53,876 nt of DNA, taken from the NCBI GenBank assembly GCA_937958005.1, contig CALGOB010000039.1:1-53876 (forward strand). Direction: 5' to 3'. Both the position numbers and the translations under genes were made by a program. Below are positions 42,737 through 53,100 of this stretch, one piece after another. Under the pieces are notes generated by a model. It was given only the letters and a program-made list of their open reading frames with translations. It did not search any database and had not been told where the DNA came from. How positions within the stretch are numbered: the stretch's first letter is position 1; every line of letters begins with the position of its first letter. The DNA is from an uncultured Cyclobacteriaceae bacterium (lineage in GTDB: Bacteria > Bacteroidota > Bacteroidia > Cytophagales > Cyclobacteriaceae).

Positions 42737-43438
42737 ATGTCAGAATCAATTGCAAACCTTACCATCAAGGATTGGGCGGAAGAGGACAGACCGCGCGAAA
42801 AGTTACTCAAACAAGGACGAACCGCTTTAACTGATGCCGAATTGATCGGTATTTTACTAGGATCTGGTAATAGAAACCTCACTGCTGTTGAATTAGCAAA
42901 AGTTGTTCTTAGATCATCGGAGAATAATTTAAATAAACTAGCAAAACTCACTGTAGAGGATTTAAAATCCTTTAAAGGAATAGGGGATGCCAAAGCAATC
43001 AACATTATTAGCGCCTTGGAATTAGGTCGAAGGAGAAAACTTGAATCAAATAAAAATCATAGTAAAATCACCTGTTCTTCCGACGCCTACGAACTCATGA
43101 AACCACAGTTACTTGATCTACCTCATGAGGAGTTTTGGATTCTGGTACTTAACCGGGCAAACGAATTGCTAAAAAAGGAATTAATCAGCTCAGGAGGAGT
43201 TACAGGTACTGTAGTGGATCCCAAAATCATCTTCAAAAAAGCATTAGAGAACAAAGGAGCAGCCATCATATTGGTCCATAACCACCCTTCTGGAAATAAC
43301 AGCCCTAGTAGGGCTGATATTGAAATCACTAAAAAAGTGGTATCGGCAGGGAAACTAATGGAGATTCCTATTATAGATCACATTATCTTTACTGACTATG
43401 CAGGGCTTTATAGTTTTGCCGACAACAATTTGATTTAA
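42737..43438 (+). CDS. radC: RadC family JAB/MPN-domain protein
   Basis: 233 residues. An N-terminal helix-hairpin-helix (FKGIGDAKAINIISALELGRR) precedes the JAB/MPN metal site EFWILVLN ... VHNHPSGNNSPSRADIEITKK (HxH and S/D ligands). RadC was named for DNA repair in E. coli but the biochemical role of chromosomal RadC is uncertain. The DUF1684 gene follows at a 7-base gap. Confidence 0.9.
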   Translation: MSESIANLTIKDWAEEDRPREKLLKQGRTALTDAELIGILLGSGNRNLTAVELAKVVLRSSENNLNKLAKLTVEDLKSFKGIGDAKAINIISALELGRRRKLESNKNHSKITCSSDAYELMKPQLLDLPHEEFWILVLNRANELLKKELISSGGVTGTVVDPKIIFKKALENKGAAIILVHNHPSGNNSPSRADIEITKKVVSAGKLMEIPIIDHIIFTDYAGLYSFADNNLI

Positions 43439-43445
43439 CCAATTT

Positions 43446-44057
43446 ATGAAAAAAAAATCGATAGCTGCTCTCATTGTTTTCATTCCTATCATTTTATATA
43501 TTTTCTATATTCAAAATAATAAGCAAAAAAATGATTCGTTTTTAGAAGAAGTTTCGAAGAATAGAGCAGAGAAAGAGGTTTTTATGAAAACAGCAAATTC
43601 TTCTCCATTTGTTAATAATCAAGCTGCCTATCATCCATTGAATTATTATGAACCAGACCCTGCTTTTAAAGTAAACGCAAAGGTAACTAAGTTCTCTGAA
43701 GTTAAATATTTAAATATTGGTGAAAGCGATGGTTCCACCAAGAGGTATTTAAAGTTTGCCAAACTCAATTTCAAGATCAAAGGGACACCTCAAGAATTAC
43801 TCGTTCTTAAGCCAACTGGATTTGGACAAATGAATGTTTTATTCACTGCATTCGCTGATGAAACCAGTGGTAAAGAAACTTATGGAGGAGGAAGATACTT
43901 GGATTTGAGCTTTAAAAATGCCAAAAGTATCATGCTTGATTTTAACCTTGCCTACAATCCTTACTGTGCCTATAATGAAGGTTTTGCATGCCCACTACCT
44001 CCAAGGGAGAATATATTGACAATAGGGATTGAAGCTGGGGAAAAAAACTATAAATAG
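43446..44057 (+). CDS. DUF1684 family membrane-anchored protein
   Basis: 203 residues. A single N-terminal helix (AALIVFIPIILYIFYI) is followed by NRAEKEVFMKTANSSPF and HPLNYYEPDPAFKVNAKV, typical of DUF1684. The C-terminal Cys pair lies in YNPYCAYNEGFACPLPPRENILTIGIEAGEKNY, the diagnostic end of the family. The function is unknown. It is cotranscribed with radC. Confidence 0.87.
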   Translation: MKKKSIAALIVFIPIILYIFYIQNNKQKNDSFLEEVSKNRAEKEVFMKTANSSPFVNNQAAYHPLNYYEPDPAFKVNAKVTKFSEVKYLNIGESDGSTKRYLKFAKLNFKIKGTPQELLVLKPTGFGQMNVLFTAFADETSGKETYGGGRYLDLSFKNAKSIMLDFNLAYNPYCAYNEGFACPLPPRENILTIGIEAGEKNYK

Positions 44058-44286
44058 TTCTTTGCTGAGAATTATACCAATAGCTTTGTTATATACATAT
44101 TATTCATTTTATTCTCTTTGTGAATACCTGATTGGGATCAAAGACAAAAGGCTTTCTAAATTGTTAGGTTTGGTTTCCAATTTGTGTTTGAGTAGGGAGG
44201 GAACTAATTCTTTACTCTACCTCAAACTCTAACTGTTGCTTTGTGAAAAATGAGTAAGTATGAATTCATTTGATCAACAGAATTTA

Positions 44287-44396
44287 AATGAACCAACCCC
44301 GACCCAAGGGTACGGGGTATCTATGGGCAATAATTTAATGATCGACTCAAGAGTCGGGGCGCCCGGCCAGGGGAATTAATATCCCTTAGGGATTAA
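44287..44396 (+). repeat. Triple-hairpin repeat B, copy 4 (long form)
   Basis: Matches copy 3 in the opposite orientation, with the GC-rich insertion (CGCCCGGCCA) at the same site. It is in the 900-base gene-free stretch 44058-44961. Confidence 0.85.
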
Positions 44397-44863
44397 ATAA
44401 CAGTCAGTTTATTACAGGGACATACAATTCTATTTTGCTTATAGTCTTTTGTTATTCCTCTTTAACCTATTCCCTTCACTCTAATATTGGGGACATTATG
44501 ATAAAATCAAAGTGAAATAGCAGGGTGAGAAAAATCCCTCAGCTGCCAAGTACTTAATTCAATCAACACCATAATCTTGTCTTGCCATGAATCTACTGGT
44601 TTGTTTTTGCGTTAGCTTCATCATTTAAAAAAGCAAGAATCTGCCAATAGCTACACCTAATGTATTAATAAAGTTATGATGTCCCTTATTATTCCATTTA
44701 CTGGGCAATTTTCACCTACATAAAACACTTTGAAGTAGGCTATGTGATGAACCATATGCAAGCCCATGAAGGATTGATATTCCAACTATCTATTTACACC
44801 AACCAAAGAGTCCAGGAATTAATCTCCTTGAAGGATTAAATTTTATCCCGATTTCAACTGCTA
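44397..44863. other. Gene-free stretch with a 55-codon open frame
   Basis: A frame from about 44672 to 44840 (YDVPYYSIYWAIFTYIKHFE ...) is open but has no start, ribosome site or family features. It could be a relic of a membrane protein. I see nothing else before the pheT promoter. Confidence 0.25.
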
Positions 44864-44892
44864 TTGATAAATGTAGGTTAATTTTACCTTTG
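44864..44892 (+). promoter_or_regulatory. pheT promoter: TTG-N18-TACCTTTG
   Basis: TTG at 44864-44866 and TACCTTTG at 44885-44892, one base short of the usual 19-21 spacer. Start about 70 bases before the ATG. Confidence 0.6.
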
Positions 44893-44961
44893 GATTTGAA
44901 GTAACATGGTCTTTGGGTTTAGCTTGGCTGAAAGTGAAGACGATAAGAAATATACATAGAA

Positions 44962-47373
44962 ATGAAAATATCCCATAGCTGGTTAAAGCAATATATTGAT
45001 CTAAATGAGCCTATTGATGAATTGAGTGAACTGTTAACGCAATCAGGGCTTGAAGTAGAGGGCGTTGAAAAGTTTGAAGTGGTAGAAGGTGGGTTGAGAG
45101 GTGTGGTAATTGGAGAAGTATTGAGTTGCGAAAAGCACCCCAATGCAGATAAACTAAGCGTAACTACTGTAGATATAGGTGGTGAAGTCCCTTCTCCTAT
45201 TGTGTGTGGTGCGCCAAATGTTGCAAAGGGGCAAAAAGTTATCATTGCCACTGTTAATAGTACATTGTATCCAGCCGGTGGTGAGCCATTTAAGATTAAG
45301 AAGGCAAAAATAAGAGGAGAAGTATCCCAAGGGATGATTTGTGCAGAAGATGAAATAGGCCTAGGCAAGGGGCATGATGGCATCATGGTGCTAGATACTG
45401 AATTACCAAATGGCACTCCTGCTGCTGAGTATTTTGATTTATCGGATGATCATGTTTTTGAAATAGGCCTGACTCCCAATAGAGCGGATGGTGCCTCACA
45501 TTATGGTGTATCAAGGGATCTAAAGGCCTTATTGAATCGAGATACTAAATTAGTTATTCCTTCATTAGGCGACCTGCCCAATGCTTATCCATTAGAGATC
45601 GTTGTAGAAAATGAGCAAGCTTGCCCTCGCTATTCTGGAATTGTCCTCAAGAATGTTAATGTTGGTGAATCCCCTGATTGGCTTAAACAGCATCTTTTGG
45701 CTATTGGACTAGCTCCAATTAACAATGTAGTAGATATAACCAATTACTTATGCCATGGTCTTGGTCAACCTATGCATGCTTTTGATTTAAAAGCTATCAC
45801 AGGGAATAAAATTGTTGTCAAAACAGATAATGGTGGGAAGAAATTCACAACTTTGGATGACAAAGAAAGAGAGCTTCTTGAAAATGACTTGATGATCTGC
45901 AATGCGGAAGAAGGCATGTGTATAGCAGGGGTATTTGGTGGATCTAAATCTGGCGTAACTAATGATACAACTAGTATATTTTTAGAAAGTGCCTATTTCT
46001 CTCCAGATTATGTACGTAAAACATCTCTTTCTCATAGTTTAAAAACTGATGCATCTTTCCGGTATGAAAGAGGGACTGACCCTAATATTACAGTAGATGC
46101 AATGAAAATTGCAGTTAAATACTTACAAGAAATAACAGGTGCTGAAATTGCTTCTGGTATTTATGATCTTTATCCCAAGCAAATAGAAGATTTTATAGTA
46201 CCTGTAAAATATAAGCATGTAGATCGTTTAATTGGAAAACGGATTGACAAGGATCGAATCAAAAACATCCTGACCATGCTGGACATTAAACTTGAAGATG
46301 AAAACGAACAAGGTTTTACTGCTGTAGTACCTCCTTATCGAGTAGATGTTACCAGAGAGGCAGACGTTATTGAAGAAATATTGCGTATCTATGGTTTCAA
46401 TAACATTGAGATAGATGACAACAATGGAGCTGAATACCTTTCTGATTTTGAGGAAAGAGATACGAATAAGCTAAGAAAATATATCTCTCAGGTTTTAGTA
46501 GGAAGTGGGTATATGGAGATTATGACCAACTCACTCACTAACCCTAGTTATGCTGCCAATACAGATGGATTTGATTCAACAGAGGATGTAGTTGTCTTAA
46601 ATAAATTAAGTGAAGAGCTTGGTGTAATGAGACAATCTCTGATTTTCGGTGGCTTAGAGTCAATCGCCTATAATATCAATAGAAAATATAGTGATCTCCG
46701 TTTTTTTGAACTAGGAAATCTATATTATAAGAAGGGCGAAAAATATGTTCAAAAACAGCAGCTGGTCTTATTCCTTACTGGTAATCAGTATGAAGAAAAT
46801 TGGATAACAGACAATACTGAAGTAGGTTTTCACGACCTGGCAACAGCAGCCAATAAGGTATTGACCCAATTTAATTATAGAGAATTCTCTTCAGTACCAA
46901 CAGCATTACCTTATTTTTCTTATGGTTTAGATTATCAAACTAATGGCAAGACTATTTGCAGTCTAGGTAAATTAGCTAAACCAGTAGTAAAGCAGGCTGG
47001 TATTAAACAAGATGTCTATTTTGCTTGTTTCGATTGGGATACAATGGTTAAGAAATATCAAAACATTATTTCATATGAGCCTATTGCCAAATTTCCTGAA
47101 GTAAGGAGAGACTTGTCTTTAGTAGTGGATCAATCTGTCACTTTTGACAACATCAAGAAGCTTTCTTTTCAAACAGAAAGAAAGCTTCTGAAAAGGATAA
47201 ATGTTTTTAGTGTTTATGAAGGGGATAAAATAGAAACAGGAAAAAAATCTTATGCAATTAGTTTTATTTTACAGGATACTTCTAAAACCTTGGCAGACAA
47301 ACAAATTGATAAAGTCATGAATAGCTTGATTAGAACGTTTGAAGAAAAAATTCAAGCAATTATTAGAAAATAA
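44962..47373 (+). CDS. pheT: Phenylalanyl-tRNA synthetase beta subunit
   Basis: 803 residues, normal length. Domains in order: tRNA-binding domain (IGEVLSCEKHPNADKLSVTTVDIGG), B3/B4 editing domain, B5 domain (VDVTREADVIEEILRIYGFNNI), catalytic-like core (FRYERGTDPNI), and the C-terminal FDX-ACB anticodon-binding domain (FPEVRRDLSLVVDQSVTFDNI). It partners PheS to charge tRNA-Phe. pheS is not in the window. Confidence 0.96.
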   Translation: MKISHSWLKQYIDLNEPIDELSELLTQSGLEVEGVEKFEVVEGGLRGVVIGEVLSCEKHPNADKLSVTTVDIGGEVPSPIVCGAPNVAKGQKVIIATVNSTLYPAGGEPFKIKKAKIRGEVSQGMICAEDEIGLGKGHDGIMVLDTELPNGTPAAEYFDLSDDHVFEIGLTPNRADGASHYGVSRDLKALLNRDTKLVIPSLGDLPNAYPLEIVVENEQACPRYSGIVLKNVNVGESPDWLKQHLLAIGLAPINNVVDITNYLCHGLGQPMHAFDLKAITGNKIVVKTDNGGKKFTTLDDKERELLENDLMICNAEEGMCIAGVFGGSKSGVTNDTTSIFLESAYFSPDYVRKTSLSHSLKTDASFRYERGTDPNITVDAMKIAVKYLQEITGAEIASGIYDLYPKQIEDFIVPVKYKHVDRLIGKRIDKDRIKNILTMLDIKLEDENEQGFTAVVPPYRVDVTREADVIEEILRIYGFNNIEIDDNNGAEYLSDFEERDTNKLRKYISQVLVGSGYMEIMTNSLTNPSYAANTDGFDSTEDVVVLNKLSEELGVMRQSLIFGGLESIAYNINRKYSDLRFFELGNLYYKKGEKYVQKQQLVLFLTGNQYEENWITDNTEVGFHDLATAANKVLTQFNYREFSSVPTALPYFSYGLDYQTNGKTICSLGKLAKPVVKQAGIKQDVYFACFDWDTMVKKYQNIISYEPIAKFPEVRRDLSLVVDQSVTFDNIKKLSFQTERKLLKRINVFSVYEGDKIETGKKSYAISFILQDTSKTLADKQIDKVMNSLIRTFEEKIQAIIRK

Positions 47374-47420
47374 ACACAAACTATTGAATTTATTTCATCT
47401 CAATAGTTAATTTTATAGAA

Positions 47421-47723
47421 ATGAATGATTATCCACAATCTTTAAGTGCAGAATTAGTTTCGCTAGAAAGGAAAATTAAATTGCTTCTTAACGAGCATTC
47501 CTTATTAAAAGATGAGATTACTCTGTTAAAACAAGAGAATGAAACTTTGAAGGTGGAGTTGAATTCCAAAGATGAAAAATTGGATGATTTTCAAAATAAG
47601 ATTAAAATTAGTAAAATTGTAGGAAGCATGGTGACTGATGGAGACGACACCTCTGATTTGAAAGAAATCATTAACGAATATATTAAGGAAATTGACAAGT
47701 GTATTGTGCATTTGGGTGAATAA
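47421..47723 (+). CDS. Small coiled-coil protein upstream of zapA
   Basis: 100 residues. Residues about 10-60 form a heptad coiled coil (LVSLERKIKLLLNEHSLLKDE then ITLLKQENETLKVELNSKDE), followed by KISKIVGSMVTDGDD and a short helical tail. There is no catalytic motif. Its place directly before zapA, 18 bases apart, and its coiled-coil build recall ZapB-like division proteins. That is inference: no ZapB signature is recognised. Confidence 0.7.
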   Translation: MNDYPQSLSAELVSLERKIKLLLNEHSLLKDEITLLKQENETLKVELNSKDEKLDDFQNKIKISKIVGSMVTDGDDTSDLKEIINEYIKEIDKCIVHLGE

Positions 47724-47741
47724 TAAATATAAATATCTCAA

Positions 47742-48026
47742 ATGGCAGACCTATCGATAAAGTTAAAAATTGGGAATAGGGAATACCCAATGAAAGTAAA
47801 AGCGGAAGACGAGGAAATGATCCGTCTTGCGGGCAAGACTGTAAATGAAAGGATAAAGAGTTACCGCAATAGATTTGGAATAGATGACATACAAGATTTA
47901 TTAGCTATGGTGGCTTTTGACTGTTTGGTAGAGAAAATGAGATCAGAAAAGGATACAACATCTATTGATGAAGTATCATTGGATAAAGTAATAGAATTAA
48001 AACAATTGATAACCAATCATTTATAA
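47742..48026 (+). CDS. zapA: Cell division protein ZapA
   Basis: 94 residues. The N-terminal IKLKIGNREYPMKVKAEDEEMIRLAGKTVNERIKSY matches ZapA, whose coiled-coil tetramer cross-links FtsZ filaments at the division site. The C-terminal half forms the coiled coil. Order pheT - coiled coil - zapA - rny is compact and suggests one operon. Confidence 0.92.
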   Translation: MADLSIKLKIGNREYPMKVKAEDEEMIRLAGKTVNERIKSYRNRFGIDDIQDLLAMVAFDCLVEKMRSEKDTTSIDEVSLDKVIELKQLITNHL

Positions 48027-48096
48027 TATAATTTCCTCTTAATATATTTTCATTTCTTCATGAGTCCTAGATGCTTTTATACACATAAAATTCATC

Positions 48097-49662
48097 ATGG
48101 ATACAATAATTAATATAGTAGCATTTACCGTTGTAGGAGTTGCACTTGGCTTTTTTGTCAGTAGAGTTCTACTCAAGAAATCTCTACAAAAGAAGGTTGA
48201 AGAAGCAGAAGATCAAAAAAAGCAACTGATCAAAGAAGCTGAAGTAGCTGCCGAAAACCTTAAAAAAGATAGAATTCTAGAGGCGAAAGAAAAATACCTT
48301 AAATTAAAGGCAGAATTTGACGAAGAAAGTAATAGGAAAAAGAATCAGATTATTTCTAATGAAAACAAACTCAAGCAACGAGATTCTAACTTAAGTAAGC
48401 AAATAGAACAGAACAAGCGAAAAGAAGCTGAATTGGAATCTATGAAAGAAAATCTTGATGCTCAATTAGGCATTGTTAAAAAGCGTAAAGATGATCTTGA
48501 AAAACATATTGCTCAGCAAGTTACTTCTTTAGAAAAGGTTGCCAATCTGACTGCTGATGAAGCTAAAGAGCAACTGATTTCTACTCTTACAGGTGAAGCA
48601 AGAAGCAAAGCAAGCTCTCAAATAAAAGAAATAATAGAAGCGGCTAAATTAAGTGCCACCAAGGAAGCTAAGAAAATTGTCATTCAAACAATTCAACGGA
48701 CAGCTACTGAGCATGCCATTGAAAATTGTGTTTCTATATTTAACATAGAAAGTGATGATGTAAAAGGAAAAATTATAGGAAGAGAAGGGAGAAATATTAG
48801 AGCTCTTGAATCAGCAACTGGTGTTGAAATTATTGTGGATGACACTCCAGAAGCAATTATCATCTCAGGGTTTGACCCCGTACGAAGAGAAATTGCAAGA
48901 CTTTCCCTTCACAGATTAGTTACTGATGGCCGTATTCACCCTGCAAGAATAGAAGAAATAGTATCGAAAACCACTAAGAATATAGAGGAAGAAATTGTTG
49001 AAATAGGGGAAAGAACCGCTATTGATTTAGGGATACATGGCTTGCATCCTGAGTTAATCAGGTTAGTAGGTAGAATGCGTTACCGTTCTTCTTATGGGCA
49101 AAATCTACTTCAACACAGTAAAGAAGTAGCCAAGTTATGTGCTACACTCGCTAGTGAACTGGGTCTTAATGCTAAACTAGCTAAACGTGCCGGGTTGCTA
49201 CATGATATTGGTAAAGTATGGCCAGACGAACCAGAGTTACCTCATGCAATCCTAGGAATGCAATTAGCAGAAAAGTATAAAGAGAATAAAGAAGTCTGTA
49301 ACGCCATAGGTGCTCACCATGATGAAATAGAAATGACCTCCCTTATTTCTCCACTTGTACAAACTTGTGATGCTGTGAGTGGATCAAGGCCAGGCGCAAG
49401 AAGAGAGATTATGGAGTCTTATATCAAACGACTAAAAGATCTTGAAAGCCTTGCTGTTAGTTTTGACGGTGTAAATAAGTGTTATGCTATTCAAGCAGGT
49501 AGAGAGCTTAGGGTATTAGTAGATGCAGAAAAAATTTCTGATCAGAAAGCTGGTGATTTATCATTTAATATTTCGCAAAAGATAGAAACTGATATGCAAT
49601 ATCCAGGGCAAATTAAAGTAACTGTGATTAGAGAAACTAGAGCGGTGAATTTTGCCAAATAG
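48097..49662 (+). CDS. rny: Ribonuclease Y
   Basis: 521 residues. One N-terminal membrane helix ([18 protein letters not shown]) leads into a long coiled coil (about 28-190). The KH domain follows ([29 protein letters not shown], about 228-256). The HD domain holds [20 protein letters not shown] and [17 protein letters not shown], then GAHHDE, for metal-dependent endonuclease activity that starts mRNA decay. Confidence 0.96.
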   Translation: MDTIINIVAFTVVGVALGFFVSRVLLKKSLQKKVEEAEDQKKQLIKEAEVAAENLKKDRILEAKEKYLKLKAEFDEESNRKKNQIISNENKLKQRDSNLSKQIEQNKRKEAELESMKENLDAQLGIVKKRKDDLEKHIAQQVTSLEKVANLTADEAKEQLISTLTGEARSKASSQIKEIIEAAKLSATKEAKKIVIQTIQRTATEHAIENCVSIFNIESDDVKGKIIGREGRNIRALESATGVEIIVDDTPEAIIISGFDPVRREIARLSLHRLVTDGRIHPARIEEIVSKTTKNIEEEIVEIGERTAIDLGIHGLHPELIRLVGRMRYRSSYGQNLLQHSKEVAKLCATLASELGLNAKLAKRAGLLHDIGKVWPDEPELPHAILGMQLAEKYKENKEVCNAIGAHHDEIEMTSLISPLVQTCDAVSGSRPGARREIMESYIKRLKDLESLAVSFDGVNKCYAIQAGRELRVLVDAEKISDQKAGDLSFNISQKIETDMQYPGQIKVTVIRETRAVNFAK

Positions 49663-49680
49663 TTTTAATTAATAGACTCT

Positions 49681-49723
49681 AAAAAAGGGTATGTTTCAGT
49701 GATGAGACCTGCTCTTTTTTTTT
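49681..49723 (+). terminator. Rho-independent terminator of rny
   Basis: GTTTCA and TGAGAC (with a G-U pair) enclose GTGA inside an AAAAAGGG/CTCTTTTT flank. Nine T follow. It starts about 19 bases after the rny stop. Confidence 0.75.
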
Positions 49724-49737
49724 GATAATTAGGCCTC

Positions 49738-50068
49738 TCAGATAATAAGATTTACATTTTTCACCCTCACCTTCTTAAACTGATACTTTATACAGTTTAT
49801 GCTACAATGGCACATATCCATTAGTCGTGGAGTATCTTTTTCATTCACAATGAAAAAGTTTACAAAATTCCCTGGTTCAACAATCCCCTTATTCCTAAGT
49901 TCTTCATTGGCTTCTACAATTGTTTTTCTAACTAAATCAACTTGCTATACCATTTGATTCACCAATGACAGCTGATCTCCTACTTTCAAGATACCCTAAG
50001 CTATAACATTTCTATCTCACATCCTTCAGTTGTTCATACTTGGGGAATGATGATATTTTACTAGGCAT
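49738..50068 (-). pseudogene. Decayed GntR-family regulator
   Basis: An ATG at 50068 opens PSKISSFPKYEQLKDVR and then stops. In shifted frames the sequence continues as GILKVGDQLSLVNQMV, a stop, and QVDLVRKTIVEANEELRNKG followed by IVEPGNFVNFFIVNEKDTPR. This is the winged-helix pattern of GntR regulators (KYEQL..., LKVGD.LPS.N.M, TIVKAYEELR.KGI). At least two in-frame stops and a frame break make it non-functional. It lies between rny's terminator and the FG-GAP lipoprotein. Confidence 0.65.
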
Positions 50069-50119
50069 TTTTATCTTAATCTATGTACCTACCTTTTTAA
50101 ATCCTAAAGAATTTCTTGA

Positions 50120-53100
50120 TTATCTTAGTTTAAATCCACTCAAATAATCATTGTTTTTACCAGCAATCAAGATTTTACCTTCGCTAGTTTCTACAATTTT
50201 GATAGACTTTACATTGCCATTAATAACTAATCCAGTTTCCTGATAATTAAGGATTTCATAATCATTTTCTTGATTAGAGATCAAGACTGTCCCTATCCCA
50301 GCATCTAAACGTGGGGTTTCTACTTCTGTATTGTAAATATTGCCTCCTAAAATTAAATCTTGAAAACCGTCTTGATTGATATCTATGCTCTGACAGGATA
50401 ACACGGGAGCAAGTTGTGCTTCTATGGGCAACTTAGTTTTTTGAAAAGAGGCACCCTCTTGATTAATCAATACTAAGGAATGAAAATTATTGACCTCGCG
50501 TTGATAAGCATTATCTAGTTCATCTCCATAAACGTCTACCAAAGACGCTTTAGCAAATGATTCAAATGTTTCAAATTTCTTGGCAATAAAAGGCATTTGT
50601 TCGGAGGAGCATTGCCTTCCCCTAAAAGGTACGTAGCTTCCTTTATATTTTTGACTCAAGACTAAATCCCACGACCCATTCTCATCAAAATCTTTGGCAA
50701 ATACTTTTAACGGTTTCTCTTTATCCGTTTTATACTTTGAATTAAGTCCTATATTTCCAAGAACATAATCTGGAAGCCCATCATTATTCACATCTGTTTC
50801 TGCGACCGTGAACCACCAGCCTTTTTCTTCAGCTAATCCATATTCTGTACTTACGTCTACAAATTTTCCTTGGTCATTTTTAAACAAACCTATAGACGTC
50901 CATTCACCTACTACCATTAAATCTGGCCAACCATCGGCATTAAAATCGGTAGAGATCACTTTATTCACAATCCCAAAATTTCGCAAAGCGGGAATCAGTT
51001 TTTCAGTTACATCTACTAACCCTGCTGATGTATTCCTATAAAGAACCGATGGAACATGCTTTGGGTATTGATGAGGTATTATCCTATTTCCAATCACTAA
51101 GTCCTGCCTTCCATCCTTATCAAAATCTAGTGATGTTACTGACTTTCCACTATATGCTCCGTCTAATAATGGGATATTTGATTTACTAAAGGCACCATTT
51201 CCATCATTGAGGTATAACCTATCTTTATAAATGGGAGAATTTGGTTCACTTCCATTTCCTCCGCTTACAATATACAAGTCCTGATCACCATCTTGATCAT
51301 AATCAAACAAAACAGATTCCATGTCTTCATGAGCCTTATCTAACTCAAAAACTTTAGAATCTTTAGGAATAAATTTATCTTTCACTTTTAAGAACAACCT
51401 AGTTGCCTGCCCAGAAGCACCCCCTACTATCAGATCGTCTTGACCATCTCCATTGAGATCTCCTGCAGTGATAAATGGGCCAAGGGTAGATTGTTTATAA
51501 GGCAACAATGACTCCTGTTCAAAATCATCATACTCATTTTCTTTGTGCTGGAAGTTCACGCCTATTGCTGCTAAGTCAAGGGGTTCAAATATTTTTTGAC
51601 TTTCCTCATTATTTTGATCTTTTTCCAATAAAAAATCCGATTCCTTAAGAGCCACCTTCTGATTGGCTCTTACATTATAAAGCTTTGCTATCTTTCCCGA
51701 TGGCCATTCTACTTTTAGCGTATCTATTTTCTTTATATTTCCAAGACCAAAGTGCGCCATATTCTGTACCGCAGATAAGTACCCCCTTACTCTACCATTT
51801 CTGTAAACTTGTTTCTTTCCATCATATGAGATGCTCACTTTTGCGAAATTTTCTTTCAATGGTTCACTAACCACATTGAGATAATTACCCCTTTTTTGTT
51901 CTACACTAAGGTTTTTATATAAAAAGGCAGGATCATCTATATTATTAACGATCAACTCTAAATCACCATCATTATCTAAATCAGCATAAGCACTTCCATT
52001 AGAAAATGACTGATGGTTTAACCCCCATTCTTTAGTTGTTTTCGTAAATTCTAGTTTTCCATTGTTCTTAAAGATGACATTCTCTACTTTTTCTGAGGGC
52101 ATTCGGTCATGCAGCCTCTTTTTGACATCTAATGGGACATTTCCTTTAAATACATTTTTTGCTAGTCTAACACCTACCCTAATGTCATTGTCTATTGCAA
52201 ATTTCTTATAACCATTGGAAACAAAAATGTCTTTCTGTTCATCATGATTAAAATCCGCCATAAGCACCGCCCAACTCCAATCGGTTTTAGATAAATCCGT
52301 TAGTTGTGAAATATTCCTGTATAATTGGTTTCCTCCTTTGAGTTGTAAAGAATTATACATGTACTGAGGCTGATAATTGTATTCATTCACCAGTAAATCG
52401 AATTGTTTGGTATCCATGGAAGCCATTCTAGTTTTAGCTTTGTAGTGATCTGCCATAGCCATATCTAAAACAAAAATATCTTCCAGTTCATCATTGTTAA
52501 TATCAGCCACATCCACTCCCATTCCAAAAAAGGATATTTGATCCATTCTCTTTTTGGTCTCATCCACAAAACCACCTTTGGTATCATTTATATATAATAC
52601 ATCAGGTAAATAATAATCATTGGTCATATAGATGTCAAGCCACCCATCTTCGTTGAAATCATTGACCACTAGTCCTAAACCAAAAGCGGGACGTAACAAT
52701 CCTGCTTTAAAAGAAATATCTCTGAACTTGCCATTTATGTTTTCATAAAAATGACAACTACTTTGATGCAAGTATTCTTTCTTCTCCTTCAGGATTTCTT
52801 GAAATTTGTGTGGTTCATAACCAAAGAAAGGGTTCTCATTCATCACCAGCGCATCTAAGTCCCCATCTTTATCATAGTCAAAAAATACAGCCTGTGTGCT
52901 GATGGAAGCATCTGCTAAACCATAAGCAGCTGCTTCTTCTGTAAATGTCATGTCTTTTTGGTTGATTAGTAACCTGTTTTTTCTTTGTTCCTCTGATCTC
53001 AACCCTCCTTGACAGATATATATATCTAACCAACCATCTTGATTGATGTCTACAAAAGTCACCCCGCTGGCCCATCCTTTTCCTTGATTGATCCCTGACC

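Noticed and set aside
44029-44232. 67-codon frame overlapping the end of the DUF1684 gene
   Set aside because: It overlaps a well-supported gene end and shows no domain; its hydrophobic stretch is a by-product of AT-rich DNA.
44672-44840. 55-codon open frame upstream of pheT as a possible gene remnant
   Set aside because: No start and no recognisable motif, so I list it only as part of a gene-free stretch.
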